A DNA stretch of 42,866 bases from Burkholderiaceae bacterium (GTDB taxonomy: Bacteria > Pseudomonadota > Gammaproteobacteria > Burkholderiales > Burkholderiaceae_C): positions 81,322-124,187 of the forward strand of contig JAKOND010000210.1 in the NCBI GenBank assembly GCA_022702125.1, written 5' to 3'. Positions 27,661 through 38,104 of the stretch are shown here, one piece after another. The notes beneath the pieces are model-generated. The model had not been told where the DNA came from. It saw only the letters and a program-made list of their open reading frames with translations, and made no database searches. Position numbers and translations under genes: made by a program. Within the stretch, counting starts at the first letter, position 1; every line of letters begins with the position of its first letter.

Positions 27661-27753
27661 TCGCGGCTTGCCCTGCGATCGCCTATGGAACAGGCCAAAA
27701 AGTATCCGATTGTCACTTGAGCAAGCAAAAATTTGTCCGCGGTGACACTTTCG

Positions 27754-28497
27754 TCACTCGGCTTCCGCCAGCTCGAAGTGCAGCAGCGCGCCGGCCAGCT
27801 CCAGCACATCGTCGTGCTGCAGCGGAACGGCGCCGGTGAAGCCGATGGCTTCGCCGTTCAGGATGGGGGGCGAGTCGCCTTCGGCGTAAGCCAGCAGGTA
27901 TCGGTCGTTGTCGCGCTGGACGGTGGCGACGGCCGTGCCGCGCTTGCCTACCGCGCTGACGGGCTTGTTCAACTCGACCGTGCGGCCGCTGGCGGGGCCG
28001 GAGATGACCGTGATGCGGCCCAGTCGCGTGGCGGGGAGCGCGGGCGCGGGTTGCTCGAACATCGGGAAATCCATCGCCGGCGGCATCGCATGCGGCGGCG
28101 TTGCGTCCGGGCTGGCATCGGCGGGCGCCTCGGGCAGCGGCGGCAGCGCGTCGATCGTCGCCTCGCCCGTGGCCGGTGCCGCCCAGGCGGCAGTCGGTGT
28201 GGCCGCGAGGTCCTGCACGCGGATGCGGTAATGGCCGATCTCGACCGCGTCGCCCTCCTGCAGCAGCCGCTGCTGCACGATTTTCTGTCCGTTGACGAAA
28301 GTGCCGTTGGTGCTGTTGCGGTCCTCCAGCAGCGTGCCTTCCGGGGTCTGGCGCAGCACCGCGTGCTCGCCGCTGACCGAGCGGTGGTTGAGCACGACGT
28401 CGTTGTAGGGGCGGCGGCCCAGGGTGATGCATTCCTGATCGAGGGTGGTATCGACCACCGTGGCGGTGTCCAGCGACACCAGGATCCTGCGACTCAT
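27754..28497 (-). CDS. FHA-domain protein
   Basis: 247-residue cytosolic protein. N-terminal FHA domain (about 5-95) with the phosphothreonine-binding residues in ITLGRRPYNDVVLNHRSVSGEHAVL and DRNSTNGTFVNG. A Pro/Ala-rich linker (about 100-150) leads to a second, weaker FHA-like region (about 158-247: GRITVISGPASGRTVELNKP ... LLAYAEG). A start at 28497 follows AAGGAAG; an in-frame ATG further upstream overlaps the terc2 terminator. It presumably reads Ser/Thr phosphorylation signals; no kinase gene is near. Confidence 0.85.
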   Translation of the reverse strand: MSRRILVSLDTATVVDTTLDQECITLGRRPYNDVVLNHRSVSGEHAVLRQTPEGTLLEDRNSTNGTFVNGQKIVQQRLLQEGDAVEIGHYRIRVQDLAATPTAAWAAPATGEATIDALPPLPEAPADASPDATPPHAMPPAMDFPMFEQPAPALPATRLGRITVISGPASGRTVELNKPVSAVGKRGTAVATVQRDNDRYLLAYAEGDSPPILNGEAIGFTGAVPLQHDDVLELAGALLHFELAEAE

Positions 28498-28593
28498 GGC
28501 AAGCTTCCTTATGCGATATGTGTAAATTGCGGTAACAGTGCCGCTTGCGGATGATAGGGGCAGCCGCGGGTTTGCAAAAGAAGGAGAAGACAT

Positions 28594-28627
28594 GAAAAAA
28601 GCCGGAAGGACGAACCTTTCCGGCTTT
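28594..28627 (-). terminator. Terminator of terC2
   Basis: On the minus strand the stem AAAGCCGGAA-GG/CC-TTCCGGCTTT with one bulge is followed by TTTTTT. It ends the sucC-sucD-terC2 region before the FHA gene. Confidence 0.85.
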
Positions 28628-28663
28628 GCGCAGGATGGGAGCCCGGGGCTCCCGGCACCGTCG

Positions 28664-29353
28664 TCAGGCGGCGGCGGCCTTGCGGTGGGCGCGCGCTGCC
28701 AGCAGCTTGCCGACGACCAGCACGAAGACCGCGCCGGCGATGGCGGCGGCGTAATGGAACCAGTGGTTGGCGGCCAGGAAATCGCGCAGGGACACGTCGT
28801 TGGCGATGGTTTCGCCCGCCACCCAGCCGATTAGCGCGGCGCCGAACATGACGATGATCGGGAAGCGCTCCATGACCTTGATCATCAGCGCGCTGCCGAA
28901 GATGACCAGGGGGATGCTGATCGCCAGGCCCAGGACCAGCAGCACGGTACTGCCGTGGGCCGCGGCGGCCACCGCGATGACGTTGTCCAGGCTCATGACC
29001 AAGTCAGCGATCAGGATGGTGCGGACCGCGGCGGCCAGGGTGCCGTGCTCCTTGGCCTCGCCCTCGCCCTCTTCCTCGTTGCTCAGCAGCTGGGTGCCGA
29101 TCCACAGCAGCAGGCAGCCGCCGATGATCTGCAGGAACGGCAGCTCCAGCAGCTTGGCGGCGACGACGGTCAGGACGATCCGCAGGAAAACGGCGGCGCC
29201 GGAGCCCCAGAAGATGGCTTTCTTCTGCTGCGCGGGCGGCAGCGAGCGGGCGGCGAGCGCGATGACGACGGCGTTGTCGCCCGACAGGATGATGTTGATC
29301 CAGACGATCTCGATCAGGCCCACCCAGAAGGTGGTCGTGGACAGGAATTCCAT
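28664..29353 (-). CDS. TerC family membrane protein, second copy
   Basis: 229-residue inner-membrane protein with about seven helices. Acidic TerC motifs: INIILSGDNAVVIALAAR and ADLVMSLDNVIAVAAAAHG. The cytoplasmic loop NEEEGEGEAKEH is strongly acidic. It is about 30 residues shorter than the copy at 22563, lacking the C-terminal tail, and has no riboswitch. Start 29353 is chosen at MEFLSTTTFW; the frame is open further upstream through a hairpin and is unlikely to be translated. Downstream of sucD on the same strand, possibly read through at low level. Confidence 0.92.
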   Translation of the reverse strand: MEFLSTTTFWVGLIEIVWINIILSGDNAVVIALAARSLPPAQQKKAIFWGSGAAVFLRIVLTVVAAKLLELPFLQIIGGCLLLWIGTQLLSNEEEGEGEAKEHGTLAAAVRTILIADLVMSLDNVIAVAAAAHGSTVLLVLGLAISIPLVIFGSALMIKVMERFPIIVMFGAALIGWVAGETIANDVSLRDFLAANHWFHYAAAIAGAVFVLVVGKLLAARAHRKAAAA

Positions 29354-29386
29354 GACTTGAATGCTCCAGCTGTTATGAATGCGAGA

Positions 29387-29425
29387 GCGCCCCGGGCGGT
29401 GGCCGTCCGGGGCGCTTCTCTTTTT
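29387..29425 (+). terminator. Plus-oriented terminator between sucD and terC2
   Basis: GCGCCCCGG (29387-29395) pairs with CCGGGGCGC (29407-29415), followed by TTCTCTTTTT on the plus strand only. Both flanking genes are on the minus strand, so the T-tract faces the antisense direction. Confidence 0.6.
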
Positions 29426-29520
29426 GTGCTGAGGGAGTGTAGCGAGGACCGGTGCGAACACCAGTCCGTATTACTGCTTACCTCCGGCCGGCACGGGGCC
29501 GGCGCGAGCCAGACGGCGGA

Positions 29521-30414
29521 TTACAGCAGCGACTTCAGCAGCTTGCCCATCTCGGACGGGTTGCGGGTGATCTTGAAGCCGCTCTCTTCCATGACGGCCA
29601 GCTTGGCATCGGCCGTGTCGGCGCCGCCCGAGATCAGCGCGCCGGCGTGGCCCATGCGCTTGCCCGGAGGCGCGGTGACGCCGGCGATGAAGCCGACGAC
29701 CGGCTTCTTGAAGTTGTCCTTGCACCAGCGGGCGGCTTCCGCCTCGTCCGGGCCGCCGATCTCGCCGATCATGATGACGGCGTCGGTGTCCGGGTCGTCG
29801 TTGAAGGCCTTCATCACGTCGATGTGCTTGAGGCCGTTGATCGGGTCGCCGCCGATGCCGACGGCGCTGGACTGGCCCAGGCCGATTTCGGTGAGCTGGG
29901 CGACGGCTTCGTAGGTCAGCGTGCCGGAGCGGCTGACCACGCCGATGCGGCCCTTGCGGTGGATGTGGCCGGGCATGATGCCGATCTTGATCTCGTCGGG
30001 CGTGATCAGGCCGGGGCAGTTCGGGCCCAGCAGCAGGGTCTTCTTGCCGCCGGCGGCTTCCTTGGCCTTCATCTTGTTGCGCACTTCCAGCATGTCCCGG
30101 ACCGGGATGCCTTCGGTGATGCAGATCGCCAGGTCGAGGTCGGCCTCGACGGCTTCCCAGATGGCGGCCGCGGCGCCCGCGGGCGGCACGTAGATCACCG
30201 AGACGGTCGCGCCGGTCTGGCCGGCGGCTTCGCGGACGGAGGCGTAGATCGGGATGTTGAAGATCGACTCGCCGGCCTTCTTCGGGTTCACGCCGGCGAC
30301 GAAGCAGTTCTTGCCGTTCGCGTATTCCTGGCACTTTTCCGTGTGGAACTGGCCGGTCTTGCCGGTGATGCCCTGGGTGATGACCTTGGTGTCTTTGTTG
30401 ATGTAGATCGACAT
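29521..30414 (-). CDS. sucD: Succinyl-CoA synthetase alpha subunit
   Basis: 297-residue subunit of the TCA-cycle enzyme that converts succinyl-CoA to succinate with ATP or GTP formation. The N-terminal CoA-binding fold begins [24 protein letters not shown]; the phosphorylated His lies in [24 protein letters not shown] and [12 protein letters not shown] are conserved. The start follows sucC by 13 nt, so the two are one operon and the subunits assemble as an alpha2-beta2 tetramer. Confidence 0.98.
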   Translation of the reverse strand: MSIYINKDTKVITQGITGKTGQFHTEKCQEYANGKNCFVAGVNPKKAGESIFNIPIYASVREAAGQTGATVSVIYVPPAGAAAAIWEAVEADLDLAICITEGIPVRDMLEVRNKMKAKEAAGGKKTLLLGPNCPGLITPDEIKIGIMPGHIHRKGRIGVVSRSGTLTYEAVAQLTEIGLGQSSAVGIGGDPINGLKHIDVMKAFNDDPDTDAVIMIGEIGGPDEAEAARWCKDNFKKPVVGFIAGVTAPPGKRMGHAGALISGGADTADAKLAVMEESGFKITRNPSEMGKLLKSLL

Positions 30415-30427
30415 GGCGTGTGTTCCC

Positions 30428-31594
<1,167 letters not shown>

Positions 31595-31930
31595 GAGTGC
31601 TCTCAGGAATGAAGGGAGAAGGGGAGAGGAAGGGAGAACGGGTGCTGGGTCATCAACGCGTCGGCCCCAGCGTTGCACTGCGGCGGTGTCCGGCGGGGCC
31701 GGCCGCGGGGCGCGGTCCGCCGGGCGCCGTCGGTTGGCGCGTAATCGCGGACTGTATCATGGGCCTGCAGCGGCGCCGGGAGGGCGCACCCTGTCCGGCC
31801 CAGGCCGGTGCCGCGGCGGGCGAGGCGGTTTTCACGGCGTTTTCATCGCGTTTCCGTAGGCTTGCGCCCGCCCTTTCTTCCGATTTCTTTCCCCCATGGT
31901 CCGCAGGACCGTTTTCCCGCAGGAGCAACG
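31595..31930. other. Divergent intergenic region sucC/argC
   Basis: 336-bp gap without a supportable ORF. It holds a purine-rich plus strand near sucC, a TATCAT/ATGATA element near 31757-31762 usable as -10 on either strand, a small GGTCC-GCA-GGACC hairpin (31898-31910) followed by GTTTT, and the argC ribosome site AGGAGCAACG just before 31931. Confidence 0.5.
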
Positions 31931-32854
31931 ATGCCCAAGGTTTTCATCGATGGCGAGGCCGGCACCACCGGCCTGCAGATTCGCGAGCGGCTCCAGCAGC
32001 TGCCCCAGGTCGAGCTGGTGAGCATCGCGCCCGAGCGACGCAAGGACCCGGCCGCCAAGCGCGAACTGCTGGCCGCGGTGGACCTGGTGATCCTGTGCCT
32101 GCACGACGACGCCGCGCGCGAGACGGTGGCGCTGGTCGATTCGCTGGACGGCCGCAAGCCGAAGATCATCGACGCCTCGACCGCGCACCGGGTCGCGCCG
32201 GGCTGGGTGTTCGGTTTCCCCGAACTGGCCGCCGGCCAGGCCGCGGCGGTGGCGGGCGCGGAGCGCGTCGCCAATCCGGGCTGCTACGCCACCGGCGCCA
32301 TCGCGCTGGTGCGGCCGCTGGTCGATGCCGGCCTGCTGCCGGCGGACCACCCGGTCGCCCTGCCCTCGGTCAGCGGCTACTCGGGCGGCGGGCGCACCAT
32401 GATCGAGGCCTACGAGGCCGGCGGCGCGGCGCCCTTCGAGACCTACGCGCTGGGCCTGAAGCACAAGCACATCCCGGAAATCATGCGCTACACCGGCCTG
32501 ACGCGCCGCCCGGTGTTCATCCCCTCGGTGGGCAATTTCGCGCAGGGCATGCTGGTGCAGCTGCCGCTGCACCTGGACCTGCTGCCGGGCAGCCCGAAGG
32601 CCTCCGACCTGCACGACGCGCTGGAGGCGCACTACGCGAGGAGCAACACGCCGGAGCGCTTCGTGAAGGTGCTGCCGCCGACCGAGGACGGCAAGCTCGA
32701 CCCGCTGGCGCAGAACGACACCAACGACCTCGAACTGCGCGTCTTCCCGAACGAGGACCACCGGCACGCGGTGCTGATCGCGCGGCTCGACAACCTGGGC
32801 AAGGGCGCCAGCGGCGCGGCGGTGCAGAACCTGCGCCTGATGCTGGGCCTCTGA
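31931..32854 (+). CDS. argC: N-acetyl-gamma-glutamyl-phosphate reductase, type 2
   Basis: 307-residue NADPH-dependent enzyme making N-acetylglutamate semialdehyde in arginine synthesis. The short type 2 form is recognised by [19 protein letters not shown] at the N-terminus, the active-site Cys in [12 protein letters not shown], and [15 protein letters not shown] and [13 protein letters not shown]. Start at 31931 behind AGGAGC. It converges with argE, the enzyme that uses a later intermediate in the same pathway. Confidence 0.97.
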   Translation: MPKVFIDGEAGTTGLQIRERLQQLPQVELVSIAPERRKDPAAKRELLAAVDLVILCLHDDAARETVALVDSLDGRKPKIIDASTAHRVAPGWVFGFPELAAGQAAAVAGAERVANPGCYATGAIALVRPLVDAGLLPADHPVALPSVSGYSGGGRTMIEAYEAGGAAPFETYALGLKHKHIPEIMRYTGLTRRPVFIPSVGNFAQGMLVQLPLHLDLLPGSPKASDLHDALEAHYARSNTPERFVKVLPPTEDGKLDPLAQNDTNDLELRVFPNEDHRHAVLIARLDNLGKGASGAAVQNLRLMLGL

Positions 32855-32884
32855 GCCTCCCGCCTTTTCCGCGTCCGCCCCGTC

Positions 32885-34051
32885 TCAGGCCAGCGACTGC
32901 CCCAGCTTGCGCAGGAAGCTTTCGCACGACGCGAGCTGCGCGAGGTCGACGAACTCGTCGGGCTTGTGGGCATGGGCGATGTGGCCCGGGCCGCAGATCA
33001 CGGTGGGGATGCCCACCTGCTGGAACAGCCCGCCCTCGGTGCCGTAGGCGACCTTGCGGACCGCCTGGTCGCCGGTCAGCGCGCGCACCAGCCGGGTCAC
33101 CGCCTCCTGCTCCGCCGTCTCCATGCCGGGCGCCGCCGCGATCGGCTCGATGTCGATGCCCGCCGCCTCGTACTCGCGGCGCATGCGCGGCAGCAGCTCC
33201 TCCTGCACGTAGCGCTCGACCTGGGCGTGGATCTCGGTCGTGGACATGCCGGGCAGGTTGCGGAACTCGTACGAGAACTCGCAGGACTCGGGAATGGTGT
33301 TGACCGCGATGCCGCCCTGGATCTGGTTGGTGGTGAGCGTGGTGAAGGGCACGTCGAAGCACTCGTCGTACGGACCCTGCGCCCGGTACCGGTCCGCGAT
33401 GTCGCGGATGCGGCAGATCATCCGGGCGGCGTACTCGATCGCGTTGCAGCCCTGCGGCGTCAGCGAGGAGTGCGCGGCCTTGCCGTGCACCCGGCAGCGG
33501 TACAGGTTGATGCCCTTGTGCGCCACCACGACCTGCATGCCGGTGGGCTCGCCGACCACGCAGCCTTCGGCGCGCAGCCCGCGCCGCTTCAGTTCGGCCA
33601 GCATGACCGGCGCGCCGACGCAGCCGACCTCCTCGTCGTACGAGAAGGCCAGGTGGATCGGCTTGCGCCGGGGCATGGCCAGGAAGTCGGGCACCAGCGC
33701 GAGCGCGGTCGCGATGAAGCCCTTCATGTCGCACGAACCGCGCGCGAAGAGCTTGCCGTCGCGCTCGTCGAGGCGGAACGGGTCGCTGCTCCAGGCCTGG
33801 CCGTCCACCGGCACCACGTCGGTGTGGCCCGACAGGACGATGCCCCCGTCGGTCCGGCCGTCCGCCGCCGGCAGGGTGGCGAACAGGTTGGCCTTGCGGC
33901 CGTCGGGCGAGCGGATGACCTCGGAGGCGATCCGGTGGTGCTCCAGTCCTTCGCGGACGAAGTCGATGAGTTCCAGGTTGGAGTTGCGGCTGGTCGTGTC
34001 GAAGGACACCAGCCGCTCCAGCCACTGCCGGGTGGTGAGCCGGGTATGCAT
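32885..34051 (-). CDS. argE: Acetylornithine deacetylase
   Basis: 388-residue M20-family zinc amidase that frees ornithine from N-acetylornithine. Metal-site motifs are LSGHTDVVPVDG (His, Asp), GSCDMKGFIA, and YDEEVGCVGA (catalytic Glu). AAHSSLTPQGCNAIEYAA marks the dimerisation domain, and GPGHIAHAHKPDEFV the last zinc His. Start 34051 is chosen to begin at the conserved MHTRLTTRQWLERLVSFDTT; upstream in-frame codons to 34129 look non-coding. The ribosome site is weak. It converges with argC, 30 bp apart. Confidence 0.95.
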   Translation of the reverse strand: MHTRLTTRQWLERLVSFDTTSRNSNLELIDFVREGLEHHRIASEVIRSPDGRKANLFATLPAADGRTDGGIVLSGHTDVVPVDGQAWSSDPFRLDERDGKLFARGSCDMKGFIATALALVPDFLAMPRRKPIHLAFSYDEEVGCVGAPVMLAELKRRGLRAEGCVVGEPTGMQVVVAHKGINLYRCRVHGKAAHSSLTPQGCNAIEYAARMICRIRDIADRYRAQGPYDECFDVPFTTLTTNQIQGGIAVNTIPESCEFSYEFRNLPGMSTTEIHAQVERYVQEELLPRMRREYEAAGIDIEPIAAAPGMETAEQEAVTRLVRALTGDQAVRKVAYGTEGGLFQQVGIPTVICGPGHIAHAHKPDEFVDLAQLASCESFLRKLGQSLA

Positions 34052-34188
34052 GCGATGCGGGTCCGAAAGCGAAAAGAGGCAGTTTAGGCGCATCGCCTCC
34101 GTGCGGGCGGCGCATGGTTTTGCGCGCATGATTCACCCCGCATTCAGAATGCCGCGCTCAAAACCATTTCATCCACCAAGCGAACCTC

Positions 34189-35490
34189 ATGCGAACACCT
34201 TCCGCGTCCAAGAAGAACATCCTGGCGGCCGTCATCGGCAACGCCCTGGAGTGGTACGACTTCCTGGCATTCGCCTTCATGACGCCGATCGTGGCGAAGC
34301 TCTTCTTCCCCAGCAACCCGGCGGACCCCGACAACAACATCAACCAGATCCTGCTGACCACCGCCGTCTTCGGCGTGGGCTTCTTCATGCGGCCGGTCGG
34401 CGGCATCGTGCTGGGCCTGTACGGCGACCGCAAGGGCCGCAAGGCGGCGATGGTCATGGTCACCGGCCTGATGGCGGTGGCGATCGCCCTCATCACCCTG
34501 GCGCCCACCTACGCGGCGGTGGGCCTCCTGGCGCCGCTGTTCATCGTGGTGGCGCGGCTGCTGCAGGGCTTCGCGGCCGGCGGCGAGTTCGGCACCTCGA
34601 CGGCCCTGCTGATCGAGATGGCGCCGCCCGGCAAGCGCGGCTTCTACGGCTCCTGGCAGATGACCGGCCAGATGACCGCGCTGCTGCTGGGCGCCGCGGC
34701 CGGCACCCTGATCACCGAGATCTTCACGCAGGAGCAGATCATGGCCTGGGCCTGGCGCCTGCCCTTCGCCTTCGGCCTGCTGATCGTGCCGGTGGCGATC
34801 TACATCCGCCGCCACGTCGAGGAACCCGAGGTCTTCAAGCAGATGAAGGCCGCGCAGGCCGCCGGCACCGTCCGCCAGGCCACGCTCGGCGAGATGCTGC
34901 GCTCCCACGGGCGCGAGACGCTGGTCGGCATGGGCCTGGTGGTCACGCTCACGGTGTCGATCTACATCACCTTCACCTACCTGACGACCTTCTCCACCGT
35001 CACGCTCAAGCTGCCGCTGCACGACACCTTCCTGGTGCAGATGGCCAGCGCCGCCTTCATGATCGTGCTGATGCCCCTCATGGGCGCCTGGTCTGACCGC
35101 ATCGGGCGCAAGCGGCTCGTCATCGGTTCGCTGATCGGCTACCTGCTGGTGCTCTACCCGGCCTACGCCTGGCTGACGGCCGAGCCGTCCATCGCGCGCC
35201 TGCTGGTGGCGCAGCTCTCCATCTGCGTGTTCGTGTCGGTGTACTTCGGCGTCTTCAGCACCGTGATCGCGGAACTCTTCCCGGCCAACGTGCGCTCGCT
35301 GGGCATGTCCATCGCCTACAACATCGCGGTGATGGTGTTCGGCGGCTTCGCGCAGTTCATCGTGACCTGGCTGATCCGCACCACCGGCTCGCCGATGGCG
35401 CCGGCCTACTACGTGATGTTCGGCGTGGCCGTGGGCCTGGTGGCGGCCTGCTTCATCCGCGAACGACCGGCCGACGCCGCGATCGGCTGA
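34189..35490 (+). CDS. MFS transporter, metabolite:H+ symporter (MHS) family
   Basis: 433-residue inner-membrane carrier with 12 predicted helices. The MHS mark GNALEWYDFLAFAFM is near the N-terminus, the MFS loop motif GLYGDRKGRKAAMV follows TM2, and RLLQGFAAGGEFGTSTALL is in TM4. The family takes up organic acids, proline or betaine with protons; a carboxylate such as citrate or oxoglutarate would fit but is not determined. Single gene, divergent from argE by 137 bp. Confidence 0.92.
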   Translation: MRTPSASKKNILAAVIGNALEWYDFLAFAFMTPIVAKLFFPSNPADPDNNINQILLTTAVFGVGFFMRPVGGIVLGLYGDRKGRKAAMVMVTGLMAVAIALITLAPTYAAVGLLAPLFIVVARLLQGFAAGGEFGTSTALLIEMAPPGKRGFYGSWQMTGQMTALLLGAAAGTLITEIFTQEQIMAWAWRLPFAFGLLIVPVAIYIRRHVEEPEVFKQMKAAQAAGTVRQATLGEMLRSHGRETLVGMGLVVTLTVSIYITFTYLTTFSTVTLKLPLHDTFLVQMASAAFMIVLMPLMGAWSDRIGRKRLVIGSLIGYLLVLYPAYAWLTAEPSIARLLVAQLSICVFVSVYFGVFSTVIAELFPANVRSLGMSIAYNIAVMVFGGFAQFIVTWLIRTTGSPMAPAYYVMFGVAVGLVAACFIRERPADAAIG

Positions 35491-35519
35491 GCCCGCCGCG
35501 CCGGTTGCCGGCGGCGGGC
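35491..35519. terminator. Hairpin between the MHS transporter and recX
   Basis: GCCCGCCGC (35491-35499) pairs with GCGGCGGGC (35511-35519) right after the transporter stop; no T-tract. It may end both convergent transcripts. Confidence 0.45.
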
Positions 35520-35531
35520 ATCCGGCGGCGG

Positions 35532-36014
35532 TCAGCCGTCCTCCCCGTCCGGCCCGGCGTCCTCGTCCGGCGATCCGGCCCCGGCGAGCACCCGGCGCAC
35601 CACCTCGCCGCCGAAGCCGCGGGTCATCAGGAAGCGGGCCTGCTTCGCGCGCGACGCGGCATCGGTCGGCAGCGCGTCGAAGCGGCGGCGCCAGACCTTG
35701 CATGCGCGGGCCAGTTCGGAATCCTTGAGGCCGGCGACCGCCTCGGCCACCGCCTCGGGCGCGATGCCCTTGGCCTGCAATTCCTGCCGGATGCGGGCCG
35801 CGCCCAGCCGGCCCGCGCGGCGCTGCACCAGCGACTCGACCACCCGGGCCTCGCTGACGAAGCCCTTGGCGGTCAGGTCGTCGAGCACCGCGGCCAGCGC
35901 GCCGGGCTGCTCCTCGTGCGGGCGCAGCTTGCGTTCGAGTTCGGTGCGGGAGTATTCGCGCGCCGCCAGCAGGCGCAGCGCGCGGCTCTTGAGCGAAGGT
36001 GCGGCGAATGCCAT
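35532..36014 (-). CDS. recX: RecA regulator RecX
   Basis: 160-residue helical protein that caps RecA filaments and limits recombinase activity. Family features: SLKSRALRLLAAREYSRTELERKL at the N-terminus, VVESLVQRRAGRLGAARIRQELQAKGI in the middle and FLMTRGFGGEVVRRVL near the end. The C-terminus is acidic. A GGAG lies 9 nt before the ATG. It follows recA by 135 bp, with a strong terminator in between, so recX is made by partial read-through or its own promoter. Confidence 0.95.
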   Translation of the reverse strand: MAFAAPSLKSRALRLLAAREYSRTELERKLRPHEEQPGALAAVLDDLTAKGFVSEARVVESLVQRRAGRLGAARIRQELQAKGIAPEAVAEAVAGLKDSELARACKVWRRRFDALPTDAASRAKQARFLMTRGFGGEVVRRVLAGAGSPDEDAGPDGEDG

Positions 36015-36054
36015 GGACAGGTCTCCGGTGAGGATCGCATTGCGCGTTCCGCTA

Positions 36055-36103
36055 TGAAAAAAAGAGCTTGCAGCGCAGGTGGCACCCGGGCTGCAAGCTC
36101 TTT
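36055..36103 (-). terminator. Strong terminator between recA and recX
   Basis: AAAGAGCTTGCAGC (36061-36074) and its exact complement (36090-36103) form a 14-bp stem with a 15-nt loop, followed on the minus strand by seven T. Confidence 0.92.
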
Positions 36104-36149
36104 CGGGGCTCCGTCGGACGCCATGCCGCGGAGCCGGGGCCGGGCCGGA

Positions 36150-37232
<1,083 letters not shown>

Positions 37233-37291
37233 GAATAATCCTTGTGAGACAATGGGTTGCACTGATTCGCATCGTCCTCGGGTGTGGGCCG

Positions 37292-37318
37292 TACTGGATG
37301 CTTGGACAGTAGATTATG
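37292..37318 (-). promoter_or_regulatory. LexA (SOS) box and -10 of recA
   Basis: TACTG (37292-37296) and CAGTA (37307-37311) with 10 nt between them match the outer arms of the LexA consensus TACTG-N10-CAGTA exactly. A CATAAT -10 box on the minus strand (37313-37318) abuts it, so LexA would block recA transcription. Confidence 0.8.
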
Positions 37319-37361
37319 GCGTGGTGAAAAAATTAAATAGCTGTTTATAGTCAGTTTCGCT

Positions 37362-37367
37362 TACGAT
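37362..37367 (+). promoter_or_regulatory. -10 box of the MarR gene
   Basis: TACGAT ends 6 nt before the ATG at 37374, suggesting a leaderless mRNA. Confidence 0.4.
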
Positions 37368-37373
37368 GATCCC

Positions 37374-37889
37374 ATGGCTTCCCCCCCGTCCTCCACCCCC
37401 CTCGGGAGCGCCGCCGAAGACCCCGGCGACAGCCCGCCCGACTGGCGCCAGAACCACCTCGGCCGGCTGCTGGGGCAGGCCATGCGGCGCTTCGACGCGC
37501 GGGTGCTGACGCTGATGGCGCACGACCCGGAGGTGCCGCTGGCGCTGTCGAACCTGGCCGCCCGCGCCCAGGTCAGCGCGGCGCATGTGCACATCACCCG
37601 CCACCTCGCGCTCGAAGGCTCGCGGCTGACCGTGCTGGCCGAGGAGGCCGGCATGACCAAGCAGGCCATGGGCGACCTGGTGGACCAGTGCGCCGCCTGG
37701 GGCCTGGTGGTGCGGGAGCCCGACCCGCGCGACGCCCGGGCGCGGCTGGTGCGCTTCACCCCCGACGGGCTGGCCTGGCTGAACGGCTTCCGGCGCGCGG
37801 TGGCCCGGGCCGAGGCCGAATTCCGCGCCGAGGTCGGCACCGATGTGGCGCTGGTGGTGCGCATCGGGCTGGAGGCCTACGGCAGCTGA
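37374..37889 (+). CDS. MarR-family transcriptional regulator
   Basis: 171-residue winged-helix repressor. The recognition region EGSRLTVLAEEAGMTKQAMGDLVDQCAAWGLV is followed by the wing REPDPRDARARLVRFTPDG. The first 25 residues are Ser/Pro-rich and contain a run of seven C (37381-37387, codons 3-5) and another of six. No effector residues are assigned. It is divergent from recA and separated by 141 bp that include the LexA box, so SOS induction could also affect it. Target genes are unknown. Confidence 0.88.
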   Translation: MASPPSSTPLGSAAEDPGDSPPDWRQNHLGRLLGQAMRRFDARVLTLMAHDPEVPLALSNLAARAQVSAAHVHITRHLALEGSRLTVLAEEAGMTKQAMGDLVDQCAAWGLVVREPDPRDARARLVRFTPDGLAWLNGFRRAVARAEAEFRAEVGTDVALVVRIGLEAYGS

Positions 37890-37931
37890 GGCCGCCCCCT
37901 CCGGTCCCCGTCTGCTCGACAAGAGATTTCG

Positions 37932-37960
37932 TTGACATCCATGGACTGCTTGTATGCAAT
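37932..37960 (+). promoter_or_regulatory. Sigma-70 promoter of the diguanylate cyclase
   Basis: Perfect -35 TTGACA (37932-37937) with TGCAAT (37955-37960) at 17-nt spacing, overlapping TATGCA (37953-37958) at 15. It leaves a leader of about 138 nt. Confidence 0.7.
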
Positions 37961-38085
37961 GGAGTCACCGACTCATTCCGGGAAAACAATGGCCGCGCAG
38001 GAGTCGACGTTCTCACCATCCGCCCTCCGGCACCCCTGGCCGGCGGGGGGAATCGCTCCGGTTTCGGGCATGCCGTGCCGGCCCT

Positions 38086-38094
38086 CCCCCCCCC
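38086..38094 (+). repeat. Nine-C homopolymer before the diguanylate cyclase start
   Basis: C9 located 11-19 nt upstream of the ATG at 38105, in the place where a Shine-Dalgarno would lie; none is present. Confidence 0.9.
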
Positions 38095-38104
38095 TTTCTT
38101 CGCC

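Noticed and set aside
26930-27740. Mobile element carrying pilA
   Set aside because: No transposase, integrase, tRNA target, direct repeats or terminal inverted repeats found; recombination of a conserved locus is simpler.
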